Source: Nitrosopumilales archaeon CG15_BIG_FIL_POST_REV_8_21_14_020_37_12 (GTDB lineage: Archaea; Thermoproteota; Nitrososphaeria; Nitrososphaerales; Nitrosopumilaceae). Taken from it: a stretch of 6,407 nucleotides of DNA. The position numbers were made by a program, and so were the translations under genes. Within the stretch, counting starts at the first letter, position 1. Every line of letters starts with the position of its first letter. The DNA lies in NCBI GenBank assembly GCA_002781805.1, contig PFFZ01000098.1, positions 1,745 through 8,151 on the forward strand, in the 5' to 3' direction. The notes beneath the pieces were generated by a model, which saw nothing but the letters and a program-made list of their open reading frames with translations, had not been told where the DNA came from and searched no databases. This document shows positions 1 to 5,544 of this stretch, in pieces.

Positions 1-1
1 A

Positions 2-946
2 TATTGTCTTGCAACGGCACTTGCAAGACCACTCATTGCCGAAAAAGTATTGGAGATAGCTAAAAAAGAGAATGTGGACTCACTTGCACATGGTTGCTCT
101 GGAAAAGGAAATGACCAAGTAAGATTTGACATCACACTACGTTCTGGTTCTGATTTACCAATTATCGCACCAATTCGGGATAAAAACCTGGATAGAGTTA
201 CAGAATTAAAATTTGCAAAGAAACACGGGATTGAAATCGACAGTGTTGCAAAAAGATTCAGCATTGATCAAAACCTATGGGGACGTGCAATAGAAGGAGG
301 GGTATTGGAGGATCCTTACAATGAGCCACCAGATGATGCATTCATTTGGGTTAAAACAAAAAATCTTCCAGACAAACCAACATACATAGAAATCAAATTT
401 GAGAAAGGAATTCCAATGGAGGTCGATGGTAAAAAGCTAGACCCAATAAAACTAGTCGAATACATAAACAAAAAGGCAGGCAATGCAGGAGTGGGAATCG
501 TTGATCACATTGAGGATCGAGTTGTCGGAATAAAATCGCGTGAGGTCTATGAGACTCCAGGAGCATTATGCCTTATTGAGGCACACACTGATCTAGAGAA
601 GATGGTTCACACAAAGCACCAAAACAAGTTCAAATCAATAATCGATGATGAGTGGGCATATCTTGCATATTCAGGATTATGGCAGGATCCACTAAAGCAG
701 GATCTAGACGGATTCATAGAGGAGTCCCAAAAATCAGTCTCAGGCACCGTAAAGATAAAGCTCTTCAAAGGGAGTCTCCGCGTTGTAGGAAGAAAGTCAA
801 GAAACTCACTGTACAGTCACAACATAGCCACATATGGCACAGAATCAACATTTGATCAGAGACTGGCAAAAGGATTTGTAGAATTGTGGGGAATGCAGTC
901 AACAGAAGCTAATAAATTACAAAAGAAAAGGTCATCAAAAACATGA
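2..946 (+). CDS. argG: Argininosuccinate synthase, 5'-truncated by window edge
   Basis: ArgG joins citrulline and aspartate with ATP to make argininosuccinate, the next-to-last step of arginine synthesis, in the cytoplasm. The open frame runs in from the left edge: codons from position 2 read YCLATALARPLIAEKV, a typical ArgG stretch, so the TTG at 50 is not the start. About 314 C-terminal residues are present of a usual 390 to 410, so roughly the first 90 are missing. Visible family motifs, counted from the first codon here, are HGCSGKGNDQVRFD (30-43), DQNLWGRAIEGGVLEDP (about 89-105) and GIKSREVYETPGA (about 176-188), covering nucleotide, citrulline and aspartate contacts. The stop TGA overlaps the lysW start in an ATGA, so the arginine gene and the carrier gene are probably translationally coupled. 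Identification is firm; I see no frameshift or damage. Confidence 0.96.
   Translation, partial: YCLATALARPLIAEKVLEIAKKENVDSLAHGCSGKGNDQVRFDITLRSGSDLPIIAPIRDKNLDRVTELKFAKKHGIEIDSVAKRFSIDQNLWGRAIEGGVLEDPYNEPPDDAFIWVKTKNLPDKPTYIEIKFEKGIPMEVDGKKLDPIKLVEYINKKAGNAGVGIVDHIEDRVVGIKSREVYETPGALCLIEAHTDLEKMVHTKHQNKFKSIIDDEWAYLAYSGLWQDPLKQDLDGFIEESQKSVSGTVKIKLFKGSLRVVGRKSRNSLYSHNIATYGTESTFDQRLAKGFVELWGMQSTEANKLQKKRSSKT
930..936 (+). promoter_or_regulatory. Shine-Dalgarno site for lysW
   Basis: GGTCATC inside the last argG codons differs by one base from GGTGATC, the complement of the conserved archaeal 16S rRNA 3' end. It ends six bases before the ATG at 943. It supports that ATG as the real lysW start although the gene begins within argG. 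Confidence 0.5.
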
Positions 947-1110
947 ACTGCCCAGAATGTGATGCAACACTAAACATCCCAGGCGATGCCTCGGTAGGAG
1001 AAATCATCTCCTGTCCTGATTGTGGTGCTGACTTTGAAATCGCAAAAAAAGACGGATCAAATGTTGAGCTAAAACAAGCAGAAAGCGTAGGCGAAGACTG
1101 GGGAGAGTAA
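943..1110 (+). CDS. lysW: LysW amino-group carrier protein
   Basis: LysW is a small acidic carrier. The gamma-carboxyl of its C-terminal glutamate forms an isopeptide bond with the alpha-amino group of 2-aminoadipate (or glutamate), which protects the amine and presents the substrate electrostatically to LysX, LysZ, LysY and LysJ. The gene encodes 55 residues, the normal family length (about 53 to 58). Two CPxC knuckles (Cys3/Cys6 and Cys24/Cys27) form the zinc-binding site. The protein ends in the diagnostic EDWGE, residues 51-55, with Glu55 the attachment point. The start ATG shares bases with the argG stop, and the stop TAA shares its last A with the lysX ATG, so the gene is locked into the operon. 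Its shortness makes it easy to omit from automatic annotation. The C-terminal signature plus the neighbouring LysX, Y, Z and J make the call close to certain. Confidence 0.96.
   Translation: MNCPECDATLNIPGDASVGEIISCPDCGADFEIAKKDGSNVELKQAESVGEDWGE
1100..1107 (+). promoter_or_regulatory. Shine-Dalgarno site for lysX within the lysW tail codons
   Basis: GGGGAGAG, with GGAG at 1102-1105, lies four bases before the lysX ATG at 1110. These bases are also the codons of the essential Trp-Gly-Glu tail of LysW, so one stretch serves both the carrier attachment site and translation initiation of the ligase gene. Confidence 0.6.
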
Positions 1111-1967
1111 TGTCAAAAGTTTGTATCGTGTTTGACCGCCTAAGAGCGGAAGAAAAGATGCTTCAAAAAGAAGCGTCGGATCTTGGACACGATGCAGTAA
1201 TGCTTGATGCAAAAATCACCCAGGTCAACACCGACAGTAAAAGGGAGGATTATGATCTTGGAGATGTGGTTTTAGAAAGATGTGTCAGTTATTTTAGAGG
1301 ACTTCATTTTACTGCGAGTCTAGAATTTATGGGAATGCCAGTACTCAATAAATTTGAAATCGCAAACCTATGCGGAAACAAGATGTTTATGACATTGCAA
1401 TTGAAAAAACACAACGTTCCAACTCCTAAAACATATTTTTCATTTTCAAGCGAAAGTGCATCTGAAAACATAGACAAAGTAGGATATCCGCTCGTAATCA
1501 AACCAGTGATCGGCAGTTGGGGACGCGGAGTAATGCCACTAAAAGACAAAGACACGACAGATGCCATTTTTGAAATAAGAGACATCACAGACAGTCCGCA
1601 TGATAGAATTTACTATTTACAAGAATTGGTGCAAAGACCTCCAAGGGACATCAGAGTGATTACAGTGGGAGATCAGCCAATTGCAGCAATGTATAGAAAA
1701 TCATCAGGTGGTTTTAAGACAAACATTGCTTTAGGTGCGGATCCTGAGATATGTGAGATCACAAAAGAGATTGAGGATCTGGCAGTACAGGCATCAAAAG
1801 CTATGGGCGGAGGCATTTTAGGGATAGACATGATGGAGGATCAAAAAAACGGACTTGTCGTTCATGAAGTTAACAACACAGTAGAATTCAAGGGTTTGGT
1901 CAGAGTCGCGAAGCGAAACATACCAAGAGAAATGATAGAATTTGCCCTAAACTACGTGAGGAAATAA
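1110..1967 (+). CDS. lysX: LysW ligase, LysX/ArgX family (ATP-grasp)
   Basis: This RimK-like ATP-grasp ligase uses ATP to link the alpha-amino group of 2-aminoadipate and/or glutamate to the C-terminal Glu of LysW, the first carrier-bound step. The product is 285 residues, typical for LysX (about 270 to 290). The N-terminal pre-ATP domain covers roughly 1-90. The ATP-binding lysine region is VIKPVIGSWGRGV (129-141), followed by YYLQELVQ (168-175). Glu253 and Asn255 in HEVNNTVEF are the expected magnesium ligands. Directly after this, residues 262-263 are Gly-Leu at the place where, as I recall, lysine-specific LysX has an N-[TN] pair and arginine-specific ArgX has Gly-Phe. The query therefore looks closer to ArgX, and substrate choice is open; both substrates are plausible since one set of genes is seen. 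The start is fixed by the TAATG overlap with lysW and a GGAG just upstream. Confidence 0.93.
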   Translation: MSKVCIVFDRLRAEEKMLQKEASDLGHDAVMLDAKITQVNTDSKREDYDLGDVVLERCVSYFRGLHFTASLEFMGMPVLNKFEIANLCGNKMFMTLQLKKHNVPTPKTYFSFSSESASENIDKVGYPLVIKPVIGSWGRGVMPLKDKDTTDAIFEIRDITDSPHDRIYYLQELVQRPPRDIRVITVGDQPIAAMYRKSSGGFKTNIALGADPEICEITKEIEDLAVQASKAMGGGILGIDMMEDQKNGLVVHEVNNTVEFKGLVRVAKRNIPREMIEFALNYVRK

Positions 1968-1973
1968 ATTATA
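1966..1973 (+). promoter_or_regulatory. Possible internal TATA box before lysY
   Basis: AAATTATA spans the lysX stop codon and the short gap before lysY. Its centre lies about 26 bases upstream of the ATG at 1996, the spacing expected if a leaderless transcript began at that ATG. The gap upstream of lysY is the widest inside the otherwise overlapping operon. In AT-rich DNA such a match arises easily by chance, so this is tentative. Confidence 0.25.
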
Positions 1974-1995
1974 CTTCCTTACGTGGATGGTTATC

Positions 1996-3042
1996 ATGAA
2001 AGTAGGCGTTGTAGGAGCATCAGGTTATGTAGGTGGAGAAACACTCCGTCTGCTGGTAAATCATCCAGATGTGGAGATCGCAATGGTTACATCAAGACAA
2101 CATGTTGGAGAATATCTACACAGAATTCAACCAAGTTTGAAAGGGTTTACAGATCTGACATTTTCCGAATTAGATTATGATAAAATATCTGACAAGTGTG
2201 ATCTTGTCTTTACCGCAGTTCCACATGGAACCGCTACAGAGATTGTAAAAGCATTGTACGATAGAGGAATCAAAGTTATCGATTTAAGTGCAGATTACAG
2301 GTTACACAACCCTGCAGATTATGACAAGTGGTATGGATGGGAACATCCACACCCAGATTACCTGCCAAAATCAGTCTTTGGTGTGCCAGAATTACACAGA
2401 GAGAAAATCAAAAACGCACAACTGGTATCATGTCCAGGCTGCATGGCAGTCACATCGATGTTGGCGCTTGCACCGTTAATTCGAAATGATCTCATAGACA
2501 CTGAGCACATTGTAGTAGACTCTAAGATAGGTTCATCGGGTGCAGGATCAGGCTCTGGTACTGCACATGCAATGAGAGCAGGTGTCATTAGACCATACAA
2601 ACCAGCCAAACACAGACACACTGGGGAGATTGAACAAGAGTTGAGTGAAATTGCCGGAAAGAAAATTCACGTATCAATGAGTCCACATGCAGTAGACGTA
2701 GTCCGTGGAATTTTGTGTACTAACCACACATTTATGAAAAAAGACATGGACGAAAAGGAGTTGTGGAAAATATATCGCCAAACATATGGAGAAGAAAGAT
2801 TCGTCAGATTAATCCGAGACAAAAAAGGTTTGTATAAATTCCCAGATCCAAAATTCTTGGTAGGTTCAAACTTTTGCGATATTGGTTTTGACATAGATGA
2901 AGACAATCACAGATTGATTGCAATATCAGCATCAGACAACCTCATGAAAGGGGCAGCCGGCTCGGCCATACAGAACATGAATGTAATGTGTGGATTCGAT
3001 GAAATGGACGGTCTCAGATACACTCCATTAACCCCAGTTTAG
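1996..3042 (+). CDS. lysY: LysW-aminoadipyl/glutamyl phosphate reductase
   Basis: LysY, an ArgC homologue, reduces the LysW-bound gamma/delta-acyl phosphate with NADPH to the semialdehyde, the third carrier-bound step. The 348-residue product has normal ArgC/LysY length. It opens with the Rossmann motif GVVGASGYVGGE (4-15). The catalytic Cys149 sits in SCPGCMA, the charged loop KPAKHRHTGEIEQE lies at about 202-215, PHAVDVVRG at about 230-238 carries a further conserved His, and the C-terminal NAD(P)-domain motif is NLMKGAAGSAIQNMN (about 315-329). An in-frame ATG at 1987 would add Met-Val-Ile. I prefer 1996 because the first beta strand then starts right after Met-Lys, as in most homologues, and a possible TATA box is correctly spaced for it. 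Genome pipelines often call such genes argC; the LysW context argues for a carrier-bound substrate rather than N-acetylglutamyl phosphate. Only two bases separate it from lysZ. Confidence 0.94.
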   Translation: MKVGVVGASGYVGGETLRLLVNHPDVEIAMVTSRQHVGEYLHRIQPSLKGFTDLTFSELDYDKISDKCDLVFTAVPHGTATEIVKALYDRGIKVIDLSADYRLHNPADYDKWYGWEHPHPDYLPKSVFGVPELHREKIKNAQLVSCPGCMAVTSMLALAPLIRNDLIDTEHIVVDSKIGSSGAGSGSGTAHAMRAGVIRPYKPAKHRHTGEIEQELSEIAGKKIHVSMSPHAVDVVRGILCTNHTFMKKDMDEKELWKIYRQTYGEERFVRLIRDKKGLYKFPDPKFLVGSNFCDIGFDIDEDNHRLIAISASDNLMKGAAGSAIQNMNVMCGFDEMDGLRYTPLTPV

Positions 3043-3044
3043 AA

Positions 3045-3848
3045 ATGATCACAATCAAGATTGGTGGAAGTGTAGTAGATAATTTACATCCATCAACCAT
3101 AGCAGACATCAAAAAAGTGTCAGAAACAGAAGGGGTGATCTTGGTTCATGGTGGCGGAAAAGAAGTTACAAAAGTTTGTGAGCAGCTAGGCAAAGAACCC
3201 AAGTTTGTCACATCCCCAAGCGGAATTAAAAGCAGATATACAGACAAAGAGACTGCAGAGATTTTTACAATGGTAATGTCTGGAAGAATCAACAAGACAA
3301 TTGTCCAGATGCTTCAGAAAAACGGAATTAATGCAATAGGACTATCAGGAGTGGACGCAAGAGTCATCCAGGCAGAGCGAAAAAAGAAGCTGCTAATAGT
3401 AAATGAGAAAGGCCGAAAACAGGCAATAGATGGCGGATATACAGGGAAAATTACAGACATTAACGCCGATTTTATTAAATCACTGCTTGAACAAGGCTTG
3501 ACTCCAGTAATATCCCCAATTGCGATAAGCGAGGAATCTGAGTTTCTCAATGTAGACGGGGACAGAGCTGCAGCATATGTTGCAGGAAAAGTCGGAGCAG
3601 ACAAGGTGCTATTCATTACAAATGTGGACGGCCTTTTGATGGATGACAAGCTGGTCAACAGATTGACTCTGACTGAAGCAAAAGAGATCAGACCAAAGAT
3701 AGGTCCGGGAATGGAGAAGAAGATCCTGGCATCAACAGAAGCACTAGATATGGGAGTGAGAGAAGCACTGATTGCAAACGGGCAAAAAGAAAACCCTATA
3801 TCATCAGCAATTGCTCACGATAATTGTACTGTGATAGAGCATGACTGA
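3045..3848 (+). CDS. lysZ: LysW-aminoadipate/glutamate kinase
   Basis: LysZ phosphorylates the side-chain carboxylate of the LysW-bound substrate with ATP, the second carrier-bound step before LysY. The protein has 267 residues, as expected for the amino-acid kinase fold. Motifs in order: IKIGGS with Lys5 and Gly7-Gly8 for phosphate binding; VHGGGKEV with the glycine loop at 36-38; SRYTD at 63-67 in substrate binding; NVDGDRAAA at 169-177; ITNVDGL at 191-197; and IGPGMEKK at 219-226, where Lys226 aligns with the transition-state lysine of ArgB. The start follows the lysY stop by two bases without a clear SD, which suggests re-initiation by ribosomes finishing lysY. The final eight bases overlap lysJ. 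ArgB (acetylglutamate kinase) is the close alternative; adjacent LysW and LysX favour LysZ. Confidence 0.94.
   Translation: MITIKIGGSVVDNLHPSTIADIKKVSETEGVILVHGGGKEVTKVCEQLGKEPKFVTSPSGIKSRYTDKETAEIFTMVMSGRINKTIVQMLQKNGINAIGLSGVDARVIQAERKKKLLIVNEKGRKQAIDGGYTGKITDINADFIKSLLEQGLTPVISPIAISEESEFLNVDGDRAAAYVAGKVGADKVLFITNVDGLLMDDKLVNRLTLTEAKEIRPKIGPGMEKKILASTEALDMGVREALIANGQKENPISSAIAHDNCTVIEHD
3831..3835 (+). promoter_or_regulatory. Shine-Dalgarno site for lysJ
   Basis: GTGAT, the core of the archaeal GGTGATC anti-SD complement, ends five bases before the ATG at 3841 and lies within the last lysZ codons. It supports the start that overlaps lysZ. Confidence 0.45.
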
Positions 3849-5022
3849 AGATCAATTTATGGGGAATCTGTACCAAAGATTTCCTGTTACAATCGAGAGA
3901 GGAATCGGCTCTCATGTCTGGGATGTCAACGGGAAGGAATACATCGATTGCATGGGAGGGTACGGAGTAGCACTTGTTGGACACCAAAATCAAAGAGTGA
4001 ACAAGGCAATAAAAGATCAGATCGACAAAATAATCACAGTCCACAGTTCTTTGTACAATAAAACAAGAGAGGAATTTCTGGAAACTCTAATCAGACTTGC
4101 ACCAAAAGGGCTGACACAGGTTCATCTAAACAACAGCGGAGCTGAGGCAATAGAGGCCGCAATAAAATTTGCAAGAAAGTTTACTGGAAAAAAAGGAATG
4201 GTCGCAATGAAAGGATCATACCACGGAAAGTCATTTGGTGCATTATCTATCACATTTAATCCAAAATACAAAAAAGCATTCGAACCACTTTTAGAAAAAG
4301 TGTCTTATGCCACATATGGAGATATCAATGAGCTTCGCTCAGTGATTGATGAGGACACTGCGTTTGTAATTTTAGAGCCGATTCAAGGAGAAAGCGGAAT
4401 CAATGTAGCGCCAGAAGGATTCTTGCAAGAGGTAAGAAGTCTCTGCAATGAGAAAGGAATTCTTCTAATTTTTGACGAAATTCAGGCGGGATTGGGAAGA
4501 ACAGGTCGATTATGGGCATGTGATCACTGGAATACAGCCCCAGACATCATGTGTCTTGCAAAAGGAATTGCAGGAGGAGTTCCAATGGGAGCCACACTAG
4601 TAAGACCAGACATACTTGCTGCAATGAGCAAAGGCGAGCACTCTTCCACATTTGGCGGAAATCCACTTTCTTGTGCAGCCGGAATCGCAGCTCTAAAAGC
4701 AATAACAGAGGACGGATTGGTTGAAAACTCTGAAAAGATGGGCAAGATCTTCAGAGAGGGATTGGAGAAGTTAAAAGAAAAACACACAATCATAAGAGAT
4801 GTCAGAGGCAAGGGCCTGATGATAGGCGTGGAGCTAAAATTCGAAGTAAGAAACATTCTCATGAACCTCATGAAGGAAGGAGTTTTAATGCTGTATTCAG
4901 GCAGGAACATCCTAAGAATATTACCGCCACTAGTCATAACAGAGCAAGACATAACAAAAGTTTTACAAACACTGGATGTAGTACTTACTAAGGAGGAAGA
5001 GAGTCTAAATGTACAAGGATAA
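3841..5022 (+). CDS. lysJ: LysW-lysine/ornithine aminotransferase
   Basis: LysJ, a class III PLP aminotransferase related to ArgD, converts the LysW-bound semialdehyde to LysW-lysine (or LysW-ornithine), usually with glutamate as amino donor. The product is 393 residues, a normal length. Motifs in order: GGYGVALVGHQN (39-50); NNSGAEAIEAA (97-107), which holds the PLP phosphate; YHGKSFGALS (127-136); EPIQGESGI (179-187); FDEIQAGLGRTG (211-222), with Asp212 contacting the pyridine nitrogen; LAKGIAGGVPMGA (239-251), where Lys241 is the Schiff-base lysine; and STFGGNPLSCAAG (269-281). All expected catalytic residues are present. The gene overlaps lysZ by eight bases and the regulator gene by 14. 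A releasing hydrolase (LysK) would act next, but no such gene lies in the window. An N-acetylornithine aminotransferase label is possible from homology alone; the operon favours LysJ. Confidence 0.94.
   Translation: MTEDQFMGNLYQRFPVTIERGIGSHVWDVNGKEYIDCMGGYGVALVGHQNQRVNKAIKDQIDKIITVHSSLYNKTREEFLETLIRLAPKGLTQVHLNNSGAEAIEAAIKFARKFTGKKGMVAMKGSYHGKSFGALSITFNPKYKKAFEPLLEKVSYATYGDINELRSVIDEDTAFVILEPIQGESGINVAPEGFLQEVRSLCNEKGILLIFDEIQAGLGRTGRLWACDHWNTAPDIMCLAKGIAGGVPMGATLVRPDILAAMSKGEHSSTFGGNPLSCAAGIAALKAITEDGLVENSEKMGKIFREGLEKLKEKHTIIRDVRGKGLMIGVELKFEVRNILMNLMKEGVLMLYSGRNILRILPPLVITEQDITKVLQTLDVVLTKEEESLNVQG
4991..4996 (+). promoter_or_regulatory. Shine-Dalgarno site for the Lrp-type regulator
   Basis: AGGAGG is the strongest SD-like hexamer noticed at a start in the window. 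It lies in the lysJ tail 12 bases before the ATG at 5009, slightly farther than usual. It suggests the regulator can be initiated independently of lysJ termination. Confidence 0.5.
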
Positions 5023-5428
5023 AGTAGACGAGAAGATCATAGAGTATCTCAAAGAAGATTCCAGAGAATCATTTGTAGATATCGGAAAAAAGCTAAAACT
5101 CTCAGAATCTGCAGTGAGACGAAGGGTAAAACAACTAGTAGACAATGGCACAATCAAGAAATTCACACTAGAGTTGGGCGAAGAAAATGCAACCAGTGCA
5201 ATAGTTCTGGTCTCGGTAGATTCGGCCACAGAGACATCCAAAGTATCAACAAAACTTGCAAAACTAGACGGAGTAAAAACAGTCTATGAGATCACAGGGC
5301 AGTATGACATCACCACAATTATCAGCGCATCAAATATTTCTGAAATCAACACCAGCATTGATGCATTAAGAAAGATTCCGGGTGTAACAGACACCAACAC
5401 TGTCATAATTTTAAGAAAAATAATCTAG
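5009..5428 (+). CDS. Lrp/AsnC-family transcriptional regulator, LysM-like
   Basis: A 139-residue DNA-binding protein of typical Lrp/AsnC length. The N-terminal winged helix-turn-helix covers about residues 4-52, with the recognition region near IGKKLKLSESAVRRRVKQL (25-43), which is arginine- and lysine-rich. A short linker leads to the C-terminal RAM (ligand and oligomerisation) domain at about 63-139, with the conserved GQYDI at 97-101. Such proteins form dimers or higher oligomers and respond to amino acids. The position resembles that of Sulfolobus LysM, an Lrp-type protein encoded next to and acting on the lysW operon in response to lysine. By analogy it may sense lysine and/or arginine and control this operon or the next gene; that role is inferred. 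The gene overlaps lysJ by 14 bases, so it is probably co-transcribed with the enzymes and could act on its own transcription. Confidence 0.9.
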   Translation: MYKDKVDEKIIEYLKEDSRESFVDIGKKLKLSESAVRRRVKQLVDNGTIKKFTLELGEENATSAIVLVSVDSATETSKVSTKLAKLDGVKTVYEITGQYDITTIISASNISEINTSIDALRKIPGVTDTNTVIILRKII

Positions 5429-5503
5429 AACGACTTTCGGTTCATAAATGAAATAACTAACTAGAATAGGATCATTATTATCATAATTCAACGATCTTAG
5501 TAC

Positions 5504-5519
5504 GAATATGTTTATATTC
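5504..5519 (+). promoter_or_regulatory. TATA-box promoter with overlapping inverted repeat, upstream of hcs
   Basis: TTTATATT at 5511-5518 is a good archaeal TATA box whose centre lies about 30 bases before the ATG at 5545. Transcription would start close to position 5540, giving a leader of only a few bases or none. A perfect inverted repeat, GAATAT-GTTT-ATATTC, spans 5504-5519 and covers the box. A protein bound there would block TBP, so it is a candidate repressor operator, possibly for the Lrp-type protein encoded just upstream. The promoter is well supported by position; the operator role is a hypothesis. The rest of the 116-bp gap (5429-5503) shows no ORF, hairpin or poly-T terminator that I could support. 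Confidence 0.6.
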
Positions 5520-5544
5520 TCAATTTATGTTAGCGATTTCTATA

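Noticed and set aside
50..52. TTG as a start codon for a 298-residue protein
   Set aside because: The same frame is open to the left edge and encodes conserved ArgG residues, so it is an internal codon of a truncated gene.
1983..2180. GTG-started plus-strand frame at the lysY 5' end
   Set aside because: It is an out-of-frame reading of lysY, arginine/serine-rich, with no motif.
3314..3658. Minus-strand open frame of 114 codons opposite lysZ
   Set aside because: It lies wholly inside a well-supported gene on the other strand, has serine/proline-rich low-information sequence and no recognisable motif.
4524..4952. Minus-strand open frame of 142 codons opposite lysJ
   Set aside because: It is antisense to conserved aminotransferase motifs including the PLP lysine region; its composition is that of a shadow of codon bias.
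1996..5022. Reading the genes as argC, argB and argD of the N-acetyl arginine pathway
   Set aside because: The homology is real, but LysW with its EDWGE tail and LysX directly upstream indicate carrier-bound rather than acetylated intermediates.
5429..5503. Terminator or small RNA between the regulator and the next gene
   Set aside because: No convincing stem-loop and no long T-run are visible; the only ATG in the first part opens a two-codon frame.
5527..5529. Upstream in-frame ATG as start of the homocitrate-synthase-like gene
   Set aside because: It is only about nine bases past the TATA box, so it should lie upstream of the transcription start; no SD supports it.
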